From: Methylobacterium sp. NEAU K
Lineage (GTDB): Bacteria; Pseudomonadota; Alphaproteobacteria; Rhizobiales; Beijerinckiaceae
Assembly: GCF_030700285.1 (NCBI RefSeq)
Contig: NZ_JAUYZJ010000014.1
Span: forward strand, 1-64,000
Length of the DNA stretch: 64,000 nucleotides
Reading direction: 5' to 3'
Position 1 is the first letter of the stretch; each line of letters opens with the position of its first letter. The translations under genes and the position numbers were made by a program. Shown piece after piece: positions 8,413 through 20,105 of this stretch. The notes beneath the pieces were generated by a model. That model was not told the DNA's origin. It did no database searches and saw only the letters and a program-made list of their open reading frames with translations.

Positions 8413-9798
8413 TCACTGCCAAGCGTCGAAGGCGTTCTGCATCACCTGTGCGCCCGCGCCGCCCTTCTCGAAGGTCAGAACGGCGCGCCGGCCGGAGGTG
8501 TAACGCACGGCCAAGTCGAACCAGTTGCGGCGCAGCAGCAGGTCGGTGTTGCGCTCCACGTCGTTCTGGAGCGACGACAGACCGATCAGGAACAGGTTGT
8601 CGCGCACGCGGACCGGCAGGCCAGCGACCGGCGAGCCGCGGGCGCTCTCCTCGTCCTTGGCCTGGAGCAGGCCGACATCCTGCACCGTCCGGGCGGCGGC
8701 GTCCGTGCCGCTCTGGCTGAAAGCGAGGCTCACGGTGTGGGACGCCGGCAGCGTGGCGTCGAGGTTGCGCTGGATCGTCATCACCAGCGTCAGCCCGGCA
8801 TCCGGAATGGTCACGGTGGCGACGACGGCATCCTGAAGCGGCTGACCCTGCTCGCCGTTCACGGTGTCGAGGCGCCACGTCACCCGGCCGGTCGCCTTCG
8901 TGGGCTGCGCGCTCTCGACGCCCGTGGCCTCCTCGATCAATTCGGCCCTCTGGGCGACGGACAGACCGGCCTGGGCCGGCGGCGCGGCGGTACGCACCGG
9001 AGCGCCGTTTTCCTGACGCGGCGCGGTCCGCGGTGACGGCGCGGCGTCGCCGCCGACGCGGTCGCCGAACTTGGCATCGCCCTCCGTCTGCTGCGAATCC
9101 GCCGTCTCTGTGCCGCTCGCCGGGAGGGTCTGCGGCCGGTCGCGGAGCAGGAACGCAGCCACCGCGATCAGCCCGATCACCACCGCGAGCACGGACCCCA
9201 CGAAGGCGTTGCGCAGGATCCGGGAGCGGCCCGTGCGCGGCGGGACGACCTCGATCCGCGGACGCTGGCGCGCGCCGCCGGTCTCGGCCGACACGGCGGC
9301 GAGGTCGGGATCGTCGACGGTCGCCGCAGGCTCCGGCGGAACCTCCGCTTCGGTCGGAGCCGGCTGGGATGACCCCGGTCGCCGCGCGGCGATCGGGATG
9401 GGCGCCTCCCGCGGCTCGGGCTCGGACGCCGTCGGAAGCGGTTCGAAGGGGGGCTCGGCGGCCGGAAGGAACGGCTCCAGCGGCGCGGCGGTGGGCTCGG
9501 GCGGCGAGGGCTCCGGGATGTCCGGCACCGCAGGGGGCGGCTGGATCGGTTCCGGCACCACCACGGCATCGTTGGCCGGGGCCGGTAGGCCGCCGTGATC
9601 CACCTCGAGCCGCTCGATCGCCGCATCGAGCGCCCGGCGCTCGAGATCGATATCGGCCTCCGAGAGCGGGGGATCGAGCGAGCGGAGCTGGCTGATCAGG
9701 GCGTTGCGCGCACGGTCGTAGACCGCCTTGCGCAGGGCGGGCGATCGGTCGGGCAGCGCATCGAGTGCGCGTGCCAGAAGCGGGTAGTAATCGGCCAT
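8413..9798 (-). CDS. Hypothetical single-pass membrane protein with Pro/Glu-rich linker
   Basis: A 461-residue protein, no family named with confidence. Residues 1-70 form a charged helical domain (MADYYPLLARALDALPDRSPALRKAVYDRARNALISQL region). Residues about 72-200 are a low-complexity Pro/Glu/Ala linker. One transmembrane helix follows at about 205-230 (VGSVLAVVIGLIAVAAFLL), and a C-terminal domain of about 170 residues is rich in beta-strand-like segments (VTWRLDTVNGEQ, TLVMTIQRNLDATLPASH, LFLIGLSSL). The layout suggests an inner-membrane protein with a cytoplasmic N-terminus and a periplasmic C-terminal domain. It is convergent with rpoH. Similar rhizobial proteins are often annotated as hypothetical or, wrongly I think, as histidine-kinase-like. 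Function unknown. Confidence 0.8.
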   Translation of the reverse strand: MADYYPLLARALDALPDRSPALRKAVYDRARNALISQLRSLDPPLSEADIDLERRALDAAIERLEVDHGGLPAPANDAVVVPEPIQPPPAVPDIPEPSPPEPTAAPLEPFLPAAEPPFEPLPTASEPEPREAPIPIAARRPGSSQPAPTEAEVPPEPAATVDDPDLAAVSAETGGARQRPRIEVVPPRTGRSRILRNAFVGSVLAVVIGLIAVAAFLLRDRPQTLPASGTETADSQQTEGDAKFGDRVGGDAAPSPRTAPRQENGAPVRTAAPPAQAGLSVAQRAELIEEATGVESAQPTKATGRVTWRLDTVNGEQGQPLQDAVVATVTIPDAGLTLVMTIQRNLDATLPASHTVSLAFSQSGTDAAARTVQDVGLLQAKDEESARGSPVAGLPVRVRDNLFLIGLSSLQNDVERNTDLLLRRNWFDLAVRYTSGRRAVLTFEKGGAGAQVMQNAFDAWQ

Positions 9799-10077
9799 GA
9801 TGCCCTGATCCGCCCCTTCGGCCGCTGTCCGGCGGGGCCGGTCGAAGGCCGAGGGCCGAGGGCCGCTCCCGCCCCGACAGGTCGGTCACGGCCGTCGGCC
9901 GGTGATGTGGTGTGCCCGCCGCGCGGATCGGCACCCGCGAGCCGGTTCTCCCTACGGTGTACGGGACCGTCGATCAAAGATGCGGCCGCCGCGCCCGTTC
10001 TAGATCAACCCGGCGCGGGCTGGATACCGGCGGGACAGCGGAAAAGACGCGTCGTCAACGGGATAGCGCGCCGCGCG

Positions 10078-11370
10078 TCAATCCTCGAACGGATTCTGCA
10101 TGAGGATCGTGTCGTCGCGCTCCGGCGAGGTCGAGAGCAACGCCACAGGCGCCCCGATCAGCTCCTCGATCCGGCGGACATACTTGATTGCCTGCGCCGG
10201 CAGCTCCGCCCAGGAGCGGGCGCCCGCGGTGGTCTCGGACCAGCCCGGGATGGTCTCGTAGACGGGCTCGACCCGGGCCTGGGCAGCCTGGCTCGCCGGC
10301 AGGTGGTCGATGGGCTTTCCATCGAGCAGGTATCCGGTGCAGACGCGGATCTCCTCGAACCCGTCGAGGATGTCGAGCTTGGTGAGCGCGATGCCGTGGA
10401 TGCCCGAGGTCCGCACGGTCTGGCGCACCAGCACGGCGTCGAACCAGCCGCAGCGGCGCTTGCGCCCGGTGTTGACGCCGAACTCACGTCCGCGGGCGCC
10501 GATGGTCTCGCCGATCTCGTCGTGCAGCTCGGTGGGGAACGGCCCTTCGCCGACCCGGGTCGTGTAGGCCTTGGCGATGCCCAGCACGTAGCCGATCGCC
10601 CCCGGACCGAGGCCGGAACCGGTGGCCGCCTGCGCCGCCACGATGTTCGAGGAGGTGACGAACGGATAGGTGCCGTGGTCGACGTCCAGCAGAGCGCCCT
10701 GCGCACCCTCGAACAGGATGCGCTTGCCGGCCCGACGCTCCTCATCCAGCAGCGACCAGACGGTGTCGGCGTAGGGGAGGACCTTCGGCGCGATCGCGGT
10801 CAGCTCGGCCAGCAGCGCCTCGGCGTTCACCTCGTCGATCCCGAGGCCACGCCGGAGCGCGTTGTGGTGGGTCAGCACCCGCTCGATCTTCGCCGGCAGT
10901 GCGTCGATATCGGCGAGGTCCACCACCCGGATCGCGCGACGCCCGACCTTGTCCTCATAGGCCGGACCGATCCCGCGCTTGGTGGTGCCGATCTTGAGAC
11001 CGGCATTCGCGGTCTCGCGGAAATGGTCCAACTCGCGGTGGAGCGGCAGGATCAGCGTGGCGTTGTCGGCGATCCGCAGGGACTTGGGCGAGACCTCGAC
11101 GCCCTGCGCCTTGATGCGCTCGATCTCGTCGACAAGGTGCCAGGGATCGACCACGACGCCGTTGCCGATGACCGACAGCTTGCCGCCGCGCACCACCCCC
11201 GAGGGCAGCAGCGCCAGCTTGTAGGTCACCCCGTCGATGACCAGCGTGTGGCCGGCGTTATGCCCGCCCTGGAAGCGGACGACGATGTCGGCCTGCTCGG
11301 AGAGCCAGTCGACGATCTTGCCCTTGCCTTCGTCGCCCCATTGGGCGCCCACAACGACGACGTTGGCCAT
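10078..11370 (-). CDS. purA: Adenylosuccinate synthetase
   Basis: Catalyses GTP-dependent condensation of IMP and aspartate to adenylosuccinate, the first committed step to AMP, in the cytoplasm. The protein is 430 residues, the normal length. It begins [22 protein letters not shown], carrying the GDEGKGK phosphate-binding loop with its catalytic Asp. HNAGHT and [20 protein letters not shown] follow as expected, and the C-terminal GTP-binding end includes [11 protein letters not shown]. purB lies 1.5 kb upstream on the same strand, separated by two genes. The two enzymes act in sequence. Confidence 0.98.
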   Translation of the reverse strand: MANVVVVGAQWGDEGKGKIVDWLSEQADIVVRFQGGHNAGHTLVIDGVTYKLALLPSGVVRGGKLSVIGNGVVVDPWHLVDEIERIKAQGVEVSPKSLRIADNATLILPLHRELDHFRETANAGLKIGTTKRGIGPAYEDKVGRRAIRVVDLADIDALPAKIERVLTHHNALRRGLGIDEVNAEALLAELTAIAPKVLPYADTVWSLLDEERRAGKRILFEGAQGALLDVDHGTYPFVTSSNIVAAQAATGSGLGPGAIGYVLGIAKAYTTRVGEGPFPTELHDEIGETIGARGREFGVNTGRKRRCGWFDAVLVRQTVRTSGIHGIALTKLDILDGFEEIRVCTGYLLDGKPIDHLPASQAAQARVEPVYETIPGWSETTAGARSWAELPAQAIKYVRRIEELIGAPVALLSTSPERDDTILMQNPFED

Positions 11371-11511
11371 GCCTGCCTGCTTACCCGTGACGGAAACCGG
11401 GACGGCGCCGCCCGCGACTGCGGGCTGCGTACGTCCTGAGCCGTTTCCGCGATCCGGGCTGCGAAATCAAGCAAGCCGCCCGCGTTGCGCCCGGTCGGTC
11501 GGGGGAAACGG

Positions 11512-11844
11512 TTATTTCGCCTCGGTCCCCGGGGTGCGGCCGGGCAGCTCATTCGGCTTGATCACCGGCATCGCGCCGCTCTCGTCGGGCTTGACGACGG
11601 TGCCGGTCGTGCCGGTCTCGGGTGGCTTGATCACGCCCTCGTCCTTCCGGAGCTTATCGCTGAGCGACTGGTCTTTCGGCGGCGCGTCGGCGCTCGGGCG
11701 CACCCGATCCGGCGGCGTCTGGCTGGACGGCGGCAGGGCCGGGTCGGTGTCGCGACCCTTCAGAGGCGCGTCGGGATTCTGCGCAAGGGCGGGGGCCGCG
11801 AACAGGGCCGCCACGCAGGCGGCAAGCAGGATCTTCCTCGGCAA
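11512..11844 (-). CDS. Small exported proline-rich hypothetical protein
   Basis: A 110-residue protein starting at TTG 11844, chosen because AAGGGGAG lies 8 bases upstream and because it puts a clean signal peptide at the N-terminus (basic PRK, then LLAACVAALFAAPALA, cleavage before Q). The mature part is Pro/Asp/Lys-rich and repeats a short unit (VIKPPETGTTGTVVKP, PVIKPNELPG), so it is probably disordered in the periplasm. No family is recognised. It lies between purA and the aminotransferase on the same strand. Confidence 0.65.
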   Translation of the reverse strand: MPRKILLAACVAALFAAPALAQNPDAPLKGRDTDPALPPSSQTPPDRVRPSADAPPKDQSLSDKLRKDEGVIKPPETGTTGTVVKPDESGAMPVIKPNELPGRTPGTEAK

Positions 11845-11931
11845 GACTGGGCTCCCCTTTTCGGACACGAGTCCCGGGAGCAACAGCTGGAGGCGGGATA
11901 CGTTCCTGTCCGCGGGGCCTTCCGGGCCGCC

Positions 11932-12789
11932 TCAGCCCTGCCGGGCTGCCTCGATGTAGAGCTCGCGCAGGCGCCGGGTCAGGGGACCGGGGCGTCCCTC
12001 GCCGATCGCGCGCCCGTCGATCTCCACCACCGGCATCACGAAGGCCGACGCGCTGGTGTAGAAGGCCTCCTGGGCCTCATAGGCCTCGGCGACCGGGATC
12101 AGGCGCTCCTCGATGCGCAGGTCGGCCTCGGCGGCGAGCCGGAGCACCGAGGCCCGGGTGATGCCGGGCAGCAGGGCCGTCGACAGCGGCCGGGTGACGA
12201 GGACGCGCTCGCGGCTGACGATGAAGGCCGTGGACGACGAGCCCTCGGTCACCGCCCCGTCCTCGACCATCCAGGCCTCGGCGACGCCGGCCTCGGCGGC
12301 CTGCTGCTTGGCGAGGACCTGGGCCAGCAGGGCCACCGACTTGATGTCCCGGCGCTTCCAGCGCAGGTCTTCGACGGTGACCACCCGGGCGCCGGTCTCC
12401 GCAAGCGGGTTGGCCAGCACGGTCTTCGCCTGCGTGAACATCATCACGGTCGGCTCGGTCCCGGCCTTCGGGAAAGCGAAATCCCGCTCGGCCACGCCGC
12501 GGGTGACCTGCATGTAGACCAGCCCCTCCGTGACGCCGTTGCGGGCGACGAGTTCGGTCTGCAGGCGCTCCCAGCTCTGGGCATCGTGCGGATTGCGGAT
12601 GCCGATCTCACCCAGCGACCGGTCGAGGCGCGCGAGATGCGCGGCGTTGTCGACGAGCCTGCCGTCGATCACCGCGGAGACCTCGTAGATCCCGTCCGCG
12701 AACAGGAAGCCGCGGTCCATGATCGGCACGCGCGCCTCTGCGAAGGGTAGGAATTCGCCGTTGAGGTAGACGATGCGGGGAGCGGTCAC
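11932..12789 (-). CDS. dat: D-amino-acid aminotransferase (class IV PLP aminotransferase)
   Basis: A 285-residue fold-type IV aminotransferase that moves amino groups between D-amino acids and 2-oxo acids, supplying D-Ala or D-Glu for peptidoglycan or degrading them. It starts with GTG at 12789. The N-terminal ARVPIMDRGFLFADGIYE is the usual class IV motif. The PLP-binding lysine is in RRDIKSVALLAQVLAKQ, and the cofactor-phosphate motif is EGSSSTAFIV. Branched-chain aminotransferase or aminodeoxychorismate lyase are alternatives within class IV, but the length and the DRGFLFADGIYEV pattern favour Dat. It is flanked by purB and a small exported protein on the same strand. Confidence 0.85.
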   Translation of the reverse strand: MTAPRIVYLNGEFLPFAEARVPIMDRGFLFADGIYEVSAVIDGRLVDNAAHLARLDRSLGEIGIRNPHDAQSWERLQTELVARNGVTEGLVYMQVTRGVAERDFAFPKAGTEPTVMMFTQAKTVLANPLAETGARVVTVEDLRWKRRDIKSVALLAQVLAKQQAAEAGVAEAWMVEDGAVTEGSSSTAFIVSRERVLVTRPLSTALLPGITRASVLRLAAEADLRIEERLIPVAEAYEAQEAFYTSASAFVMPVVEIDGRAIGEGRPGPLTRRLRELYIEAARQG

Positions 12790-12841
12790 GGGTTGCCTTC
12801 CTTTCTACGCGTCGGGCTCAAGCAGGAATCGTGCGGCACGC

Positions 12842-14149
12842 TCAGGCCGCCCCAAACACCCGCGCGAAGATCGTGTCGACGTGCTTGAAGTGGTAGCCGA
12901 GGTCGAAACACGCCTCGATCTGCTCGGGCGAGAGCGCGGCGGCCACTTCGGGATCCGCCTTCAGCAGCGCCAGGAAGTCACCTTCCCCCCGCCAGACCGG
13001 CATCGCGTTGCGCTGGACCAGCCGGTAGGCATCCTCCCGGGAGACACCCGCCTGGGTGAGGGCCAGGAGCACCCGCTGCGAATGGACGAGGCCGCCGAGC
13101 CGGTCGAGGTTCTTCTGCATGTTGGCCGGGTAGATCAGCAGCTTCTCGATCACCCCGGTCATGCGGGCGAGCGCGAAGTCGAGGGTCACGGTGGCGTCGG
13201 GCCCGATCATCCGCTCCACCGAAGAGTGGGAGATGTCGCGCTCGTGCCAGAGGGCGACGTTCTCCAGGGCCGGCGTGACGTAGCCGCGGACCATCCGGGC
13301 GAGGCCGGTGATGTTCTCGGTGAGCACCGGGTTGCGCTTGTGGGGCATGGCCGAGGAGCCCTTCTGCCCCTCGGAGAAGAACTCCTCCGCCTCCAGGACC
13401 TCGGTGCGCTGGAGATGGCGCACTTCGATCGCCAGACGCTCCAGGGAGGAGGCGACGACGCCGAGCGTGGCGAAGAACATCGCGTGGCGGTCCCGCGGGA
13501 TGACCTGGGTGGAGACCGGCTCGGCCGTCAGGCCCATCTTCTCGGCGACGTACTGCTCCACCCGCGGATCGATGTTGGCGAAGGTGCCGACCGCCCCCGA
13601 GATCGCACAGGTGGCGACCTCCTCGCGGGCCGCGACGAGGCGGCGGCGATTGCGCTCGAACTCGGCATAGGCCTGGGCGAGCTTCAGCCCGAAGGTCACC
13701 GGCTCGGCGTGGATGCCGTGCGAGCGGCCGATGGTGGGCGTGAGCTTGTGCTCGAGCGCCCGGCTCTTCAAGGCCGCCAGCAGCGCGTCCACGTCGGCGA
13801 TCAGGATGTCGGCAGCGCGCACGAGCTGCACATTGAGGCAGGTATCCAGCACGTCCGAGGAGGTCATGCCCTGGTGGACGAACCGCGCCTCCGGGCCGAC
13901 GATCTCGGCGAGATGGGTGAGGAATGCGATGACGTCGTGCTTCGTCACCGCCTCGATCGCGTCGATGCGGGCGACATCGAACACCGCGTCGCGGCCCTTC
14001 GCCCAGACCGTCTCGGCGGCCGCCTTGGGCACGACGCCGATCTCGGCGAGCGCGCTTGTGGCGTGCGCCTCGATCTCGAACCAGATCCGGAAGCGGCTCT
14101 CGGGCGACCAGATCGCCGTCATCGCGGGGCGGCTGTAGCGGGGGATCAT
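12842..14149 (-). CDS. purB: Adenylosuccinate lyase
   Basis: Cleaves SAICAR and adenylosuccinate, releasing fumarate, in de novo purine synthesis and AMP formation. The protein is 435 residues. It begins [10 protein letters not shown] and has the fumarase-superfamily signature [12 protein letters not shown], whose flexible loop carries the catalytic serine. Other conserved stretches are [14 protein letters not shown] and [14 protein letters not shown] (catalytic His). It lies on the same strand as dat and purA. Confidence 0.98.
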   Translation of the reverse strand: MIPRYSRPAMTAIWSPESRFRIWFEIEAHATSALAEIGVVPKAAAETVWAKGRDAVFDVARIDAIEAVTKHDVIAFLTHLAEIVGPEARFVHQGMTSSDVLDTCLNVQLVRAADILIADVDALLAALKSRALEHKLTPTIGRSHGIHAEPVTFGLKLAQAYAEFERNRRRLVAAREEVATCAISGAVGTFANIDPRVEQYVAEKMGLTAEPVSTQVIPRDRHAMFFATLGVVASSLERLAIEVRHLQRTEVLEAEEFFSEGQKGSSAMPHKRNPVLTENITGLARMVRGYVTPALENVALWHERDISHSSVERMIGPDATVTLDFALARMTGVIEKLLIYPANMQKNLDRLGGLVHSQRVLLALTQAGVSREDAYRLVQRNAMPVWRGEGDFLALLKADPEVAAALSPEQIEACFDLGYHFKHVDTIFARVFGAA

Positions 14150-14264
14150 GGGGGCCTCGGCACGGTCCGGAACTCGTGCGTGGCCGGTAGCATGCGGCGC
14201 CCCGGCCGCTCAATGCGGAACGGACATAGCCGCCAACACCACCGGGGATCCGCCCGATCCCGGC

Positions 14265-15011
14265 TCAGCTCACCCGCACCCAGCCCGGCCCCATCAGGCG
14301 CTCCTGCGGGCGGAAGCGGGATTTGTAGTCCATCTTGCGCGAGCCCTCGACCCAGTAGCCGAGATAGAGATACGGCAGGCCGAGCCGGCGCGCCCGGCGG
14401 ATGTGGTCGAGGATCATGAAGGTGCCCGGCGACCGCCCGGCTTCCTCGGGATCGTAGAACGAGTAGACCATCGACAAACCGTCCGCGAGGACGTCGGTGA
14501 GGCAGAAGGCGAGCGGCGGCCCGAAGCCGCGCCCGGTGATCGCCGTGTCCGGACCGTGCCGCCGGTACGACACCAGATGCGTGTCGACGTGGCTGTCCTC
14601 GACCATCATCGCGTAATCGAGAACCGTCATGTCGACCATTCCGCCGTCCCCGTGGCGGGCGTCGAGGTAGCGGCGGAAAAGGGCGTACTGCTCAGAAGCG
14701 GGACGGTTCGGCTCAGGCGAGCCGACCCAGTCGCCGTTGCGGGCCAGGATGCGCTTCTGGCTCGCGCTGGGCTGGAAGTCGTCGACCACGACGCGCACCG
14801 ATATGCAGGCCCGGCAGGTCTCGCAGGCGGGGCGATACGCGATGGTCTGGGAGCGGCGGAATCCGCCCTGCGTCAGGATCTCGTTGAGGTCCCGGGCCCG
14901 CCGCCCGACGAGGTGGGTGAACACCTTCCGTTCCTCCTGACCCGGAAGGTAGGGGCACGGCGAGGGGGCGGTAAGGTAGAATTGCGGAGTGTCGCGCGGG
15001 TGGCTGGTCAC
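14265..15011 (-). CDS. bpt: Aspartate/glutamate leucyltransferase (Bpt/Ate family)
   Basis: Transfers leucine from Leu-tRNA to N-terminal Asp or Glu of proteins, marking them for ClpAP degradation (N-end rule). GTG at 15011 gives 248 residues beginning [19 protein letters not shown], the usual start and length. The ORF is open further upstream but without family similarity. Key stretches are [28 protein letters not shown] (the conserved Cys cluster near residue 80), and [19 protein letters not shown] near the C-terminus. The neighbours hemB, RDD protein and purB commonly accompany it in related genomes. Confidence 0.93.
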   Translation of the reverse strand: MTSHPRDTPQFYLTAPSPCPYLPGQEERKVFTHLVGRRARDLNEILTQGGFRRSQTIAYRPACETCRACISVRVVVDDFQPSASQKRILARNGDWVGSPEPNRPASEQYALFRRYLDARHGDGGMVDMTVLDYAMMVEDSHVDTHLVSYRRHGPDTAITGRGFGPPLAFCLTDVLADGLSMVYSFYDPEEAGRSPGTFMILDHIRRARRLGLPYLYLGYWVEGSRKMDYKSRFRPQERLMGPGWVRVS

Positions 15012-15135
15012 GCTTCGTCTTGACCCTGCGCCGGATGGTCCTCGCGGCGCCGGCAAACCAGTGTACAGCCGGCGTGGCCGGGCTCAATGCCCCCGGCCGT
15101 TCGCCGCGCGAGATTTTCGCCGCCGGGCGCAGGGC

Positions 15136-15624
15136 TCAGCGGGCGTGAACGACAGCGAGGCCGAGCAGCAGGTCGTGACCGAGCCGGCGGTCTGCGCGCA
15201 TCAGGCCGAAGGCGAGGTCGACACACCAGAGCAGGAAGGTCGAGACCGCCACGTAGAACAGCAGGGCATGGACGGCGGCCGTGACGACGTCGACGCGTGC
15301 CCCGCTCTCCGGGGCGACCACGCGCAGACCCATCAGCCTCTGCCCGATGGTGCTCTGCTTCGCGCCGCCCACCGTGATCGCGCTGTAGATGACGCCGCTC
15401 GCAGGAAGCACCGCGAACAGGGTCCAGCCCAACCCGAACGTCACCACGCCGATCACGGTGATCAGCAGGGTCAGAAGGGCGGTGAAGCCGAAGATGAACA
15501 GGATATCGAGAAGGTACGCGACCGTGCGGGCGCCGAGGCTCGCGCGCACGAACGGGACCGGCAGCGAGGCCGCGTAAGCGGTCGTCTCGAAGCGCTCGGC
15601 GTAACCGGGTTGGGGATTCTGCAT
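15136..15624 (-). CDS. RDD-family integral membrane protein
   Basis: A 162-residue inner-membrane protein with three hydrophobic segments (about 40-62, 66-90 and 118-145). The RDD signature is present: an Arg followed by Asp in TVAYLLDILFIFGF of the first helix, and TIGQRLMGLRVV after the second. Some RDD proteins are Na+(Li+)/H+ antiporters, but most have no known role. ATG at 15624 (MQNPQPGYAERFE) is chosen over the longer open frame. It sits between bpt and a lipoprotein gene on the same strand. Confidence 0.85.
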   Translation of the reverse strand: MQNPQPGYAERFETTAYAASLPVPFVRASLGARTVAYLLDILFIFGFTALLTLLITVIGVVTFGLGWTLFAVLPASGVIYSAITVGGAKQSTIGQRLMGLRVVAPESGARVDVVTAAVHALLFYVAVSTFLLWCVDLAFGLMRADRRLGHDLLLGLAVVHAR

Positions 15625-15715
15625 GTGTCGCGTCCTGCAAGCGAGGCTGCGAACGACAAGGTGGGTGCGCGCCGCAGAGGCCGCAAGAGGACGGCGCACG
15701 TGGCCCGATCCGGGA

Positions 15716-17823
<2,108 letters not shown>

Positions 17824-17951
17824 TTACCGCGAAGAGTAAATCGTGAATTCATCCTGTCGCTTAAATCGCCTTTCATTCCCGAGCCCTAGCTTAGCCATCA
17901 TCAGCGGCACCGCAACGACCGGGCGCCGCGGCATCAGAGGTGAGGCAGACG

Positions 17952-18464
17952 ATGAAGACGCAGAGCGCGCGAGTCGCGAAGATCGAGACCCCCGAGGAGA
18001 CCTCGTCCGCCAAAGGCTCCTACCTGGAGGCCCTTCACCTGGTCGAGCGGCTGCACCGCAGGCTGCTCGACGTGATCAAGGACGAGTTCGAGCGGCGCGG
18101 CCGCGAGGACGTAAACAGCGTCCAGGCGTTGCTCCTGTACAACATCGGCGACAAGGAACTGACCGCCAGCGAGCTGCGGACGAAGGGCTACTATCTCGGC
18201 TCCAACGTGTCCTACAACGTCAAGAAGCTCGTCGAGGCCGGCTACCTGCACCACGCCCGCTCGAAGACCGACCGCCGTTCGGTCCGGATCAGCCTGACCG
18301 ACAAGGGGCGTCAGGTGCACGAGATCATCCAGGGTCTCTACGACAAGCACGCCCGCACCATTGCGCCGATCGGCGGCATCTCGGACGACGATTTCGGCCG
18401 GCTCAACCAGGCTCTCGGCCGTCTCGAGCGGTTCTGGACCGACCAGATCCGCTATCGCCTCTGA
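17952..18464 (+). CDS. ldtR: LdtR-like MarR/winged-helix transcriptional regulator
   Basis: A 170-residue DNA-binding regulator. The winged helix covers about residues 55-125 (VQALLLYNIGDKELTASELR, GYYLGSNVSYNVKKLVEAGYL as recognition helix, then the wing SKTDRRSVRISLTDKG). The characteristic YYLGSNVSYNVKKLV sequence is that of LdtR of Liberibacter and Sinorhizobium, which controls an L,D-transpeptidase gene and stress tolerance. An L,D-transpeptidase gene is present at 45 kb of this window, but a regulatory link is only inference. ATG 17952 is preceded by GAGGTGAGG. It follows the DUF6163 gene. Confidence 0.88.
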   Translation: MKTQSARVAKIETPEETSSAKGSYLEALHLVERLHRRLLDVIKDEFERRGREDVNSVQALLLYNIGDKELTASELRTKGYYLGSNVSYNVKKLVEAGYLHHARSKTDRRSVRISLTDKGRQVHEIIQGLYDKHARTIAPIGGISDDDFGRLNQALGRLERFWTDQIRYRL

Positions 18465-18474
18465 CCCGCGCCGG

Positions 18475-19137
18475 TCAGAGGTTCAGGAGACCGACGATCC
18501 CGGCTATGACGGCGTAGGCGAAGCCGGCGTTGATGGCGACGCCGAACAGGCCGATGACCAAGCCGCCCATCACCACGATACCGTCGCGCTCGACGAGGCC
18601 GAGGCCCACGAGGCAGACGGCGAGACCCAGAGGGATCTGCCCGACGATGGGCGCGGCCACGATCAGCGCCAGCGCCAGGGCCAGCAGGGCGATCCCCATG
18701 CCGCGCATGCCGAGCGCAGTCTCGAACACGCTGACGCGGGGGCGCGACCAGCGCTCCAGGCGCCGCAGCACCGGCACCGCCCGGGTGACGGCGCGCCGCA
18801 CATCCGTCAGCGCGATCGAGCGGCCGAGCAGGATCCGGGGCAGCCAGGGCGCCGACATCCCGGCCGCGATCTGAACGGCCACGAGCAGCAGCAGAAGGCC
18901 GCAGATCAGCGGGATCGGCGGCGGCATCGGCAGACAGTTCGGCAAGCCAAGCAGCACCACGAGCAGCGCGAACGCGCGATCTCGCAGGACCGAGACGATG
19001 TCGCCCACGGTGAGGCGCTCGCCCTCCTGGCTCGCAAGCACAGTGAGGACGTCCGACGTTCGTGCACCGGAGGTCAAGGATCCGCCAACCTTCGCTGTCC
19101 CGCCGGGGGCTCTAGCCGAGATCACCCGGCAGGCCAA
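18475..19137 (-). CDS. exoD: Exopolysaccharide synthesis protein ExoD
   Basis: A 220-residue inner-membrane protein of the ExoD family, linked to exopolysaccharide production and alkaline tolerance in rhizobia. A cytoplasmic N-terminus (SDVLTVLASQEGERLTVGDIVSVL) is followed by several helices containing the typical LVVLLGLPNCLPMPPPIPLI with its Pro-rich turn, and a C-terminal hydrophobic hairpin. The start is uncertain: TTG 19137 is the longest, and GTG 19125 is an alternative. It converges with the ldtR-like gene with only 10 bases between stops. Confidence 0.88.
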   Translation of the reverse strand: MACRVISARAPGGTAKVGGSLTSGARTSDVLTVLASQEGERLTVGDIVSVLRDRAFALLVVLLGLPNCLPMPPPIPLICGLLLLLVAVQIAAGMSAPWLPRILLGRSIALTDVRRAVTRAVPVLRRLERWSRPRVSVFETALGMRGMGIALLALALALIVAAPIVGQIPLGLAVCLVGLGLVERDGIVVMGGLVIGLFGVAINAGFAYAVIAGIVGLLNL

Positions 19138-19376
19138 GCGTGGGCGGCATATGGGCAGGAAAGCGGCCGACAGCGGCGCGAAATTCCCACCTCAGGTCCT
19201 TGATGTCGACCTAAAGCACATCTCAAGTCTTTCACGGCATCTTCCAGAGACGAATCCGCATTCCCGCGCCAGTTTCGCGCGCGCGCAAAGATATTCTCGG
19301 TGGATCCGCCGCGCGTGAGCCTACACAAGACGCCACTCAACCTTAGACTTGCGGCTTGATCTTCGGAGGCTGGCTT

Positions 19377-20105
19377 GTGCGCAGGTCGCGAGCATCAACG
19401 AGGTGCCGAGGCCGCGCGGCGGGAGCGACTGCAGTCATCTTGCCGCTCGTCGCCACAATCCTTCCGGCCGGCGCCGGAGAACTCGACGCGCTCCTGTTCG
19501 GAAGCCTCGATGCGGGAGCCGCGACCTTCATGACCGTCGGCGCGAAGCTTGGTCTCGACTCCCTCGACCACGAGGGATTCGTCATGCTGGCGAGCCTCGG
19601 AGGCGGCCGGCGCCAGGAGCGCAGCGACTGCGACTACGCCCGCACACGCTACAGCTTCAGCGCGGCCACGGTTTTCGGCTACCAATGGCTCTTCGATTGG
19701 GGAACGGTGGCCACCTTCGCCGGCCCTGAAGGCACGAGCGACATGCTCGCGGACGGGCGCGCCCTGGCCGCCTTGCCGGCCGCGTACGGCCTGCGCCTGC
19801 ACGGCGAGGTCTGGGCGCGCCCGAGCGAGGACACCCTGGTCCAGGCGACAGCGGTCGGCGGTTCGGCGCGCGACAGCCTGTGGGCGCGCCTGGCCTGGGG
19901 GTATCGCCTGTGGGGGACCTATTTCGGCCCGGAGATGAGCGTCTACGCGGACGCGACGGGCTACCGTAAGCGAAACCTCGGCTTGCACGGCACCGACTTC
20001 GCCCTCGGGCATTACAGCTTCCGCGTCTCGGCCGGCCTCCAGACCGAGACGGGCCGGCGCGGCGCCCACCCTTATCTGGGGCTCGCCGTCTGGGCACCCT
20101 GGTGA
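19377..20105 (+). CDS. bcsS: BcsS-like outer-membrane protein (cellulose biosynthesis-associated)
   Basis: About 242 residues with a signal-like N-terminus (ATAVILPLVATILPAGAGE) and repeated short beta-strands separated by turns (LFGSLDAGAATFMTVGAKLGL, GFVMLASLGGG, RYSFSAATVFGYQWLF, YSFRVSAGLQTETG), ending in an aromatic residue (VWAPW). This resembles the CBP_BcsS family, small barrel-like proteins associated with bacterial cellulose synthesis. GTG 19377 is chosen because GGAGG lies 6 bases upstream. The frame opens slightly earlier at TTG 19356. No bcsA/B/C genes are nearby. Its last 34 bases overlap the convergent photolyase gene. Confidence 0.7.
   Translation: MRRSRASTRCRGRAAGATAVILPLVATILPAGAGELDALLFGSLDAGAATFMTVGAKLGLDSLDHEGFVMLASLGGGRRQERSDCDYARTRYSFSAATVFGYQWLFDWGTVATFAGPEGTSDMLADGRALAALPAAYGLRLHGEVWARPSEDTLVQATAVGGSARDSLWARLAWGYRLWGTYFGPEMSVYADATGYRKRNLGLHGTDFALGHYSFRVSAGLQTETGRRGAHPYLGLAVWAPW

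Noticed and set aside
9595..11439. 614-codon plus-strand frame
   Set aside because: Lies antisense to purA and its neighbour, with repetitive Asp/Val/Gly text typical of the mirror of a real gene.
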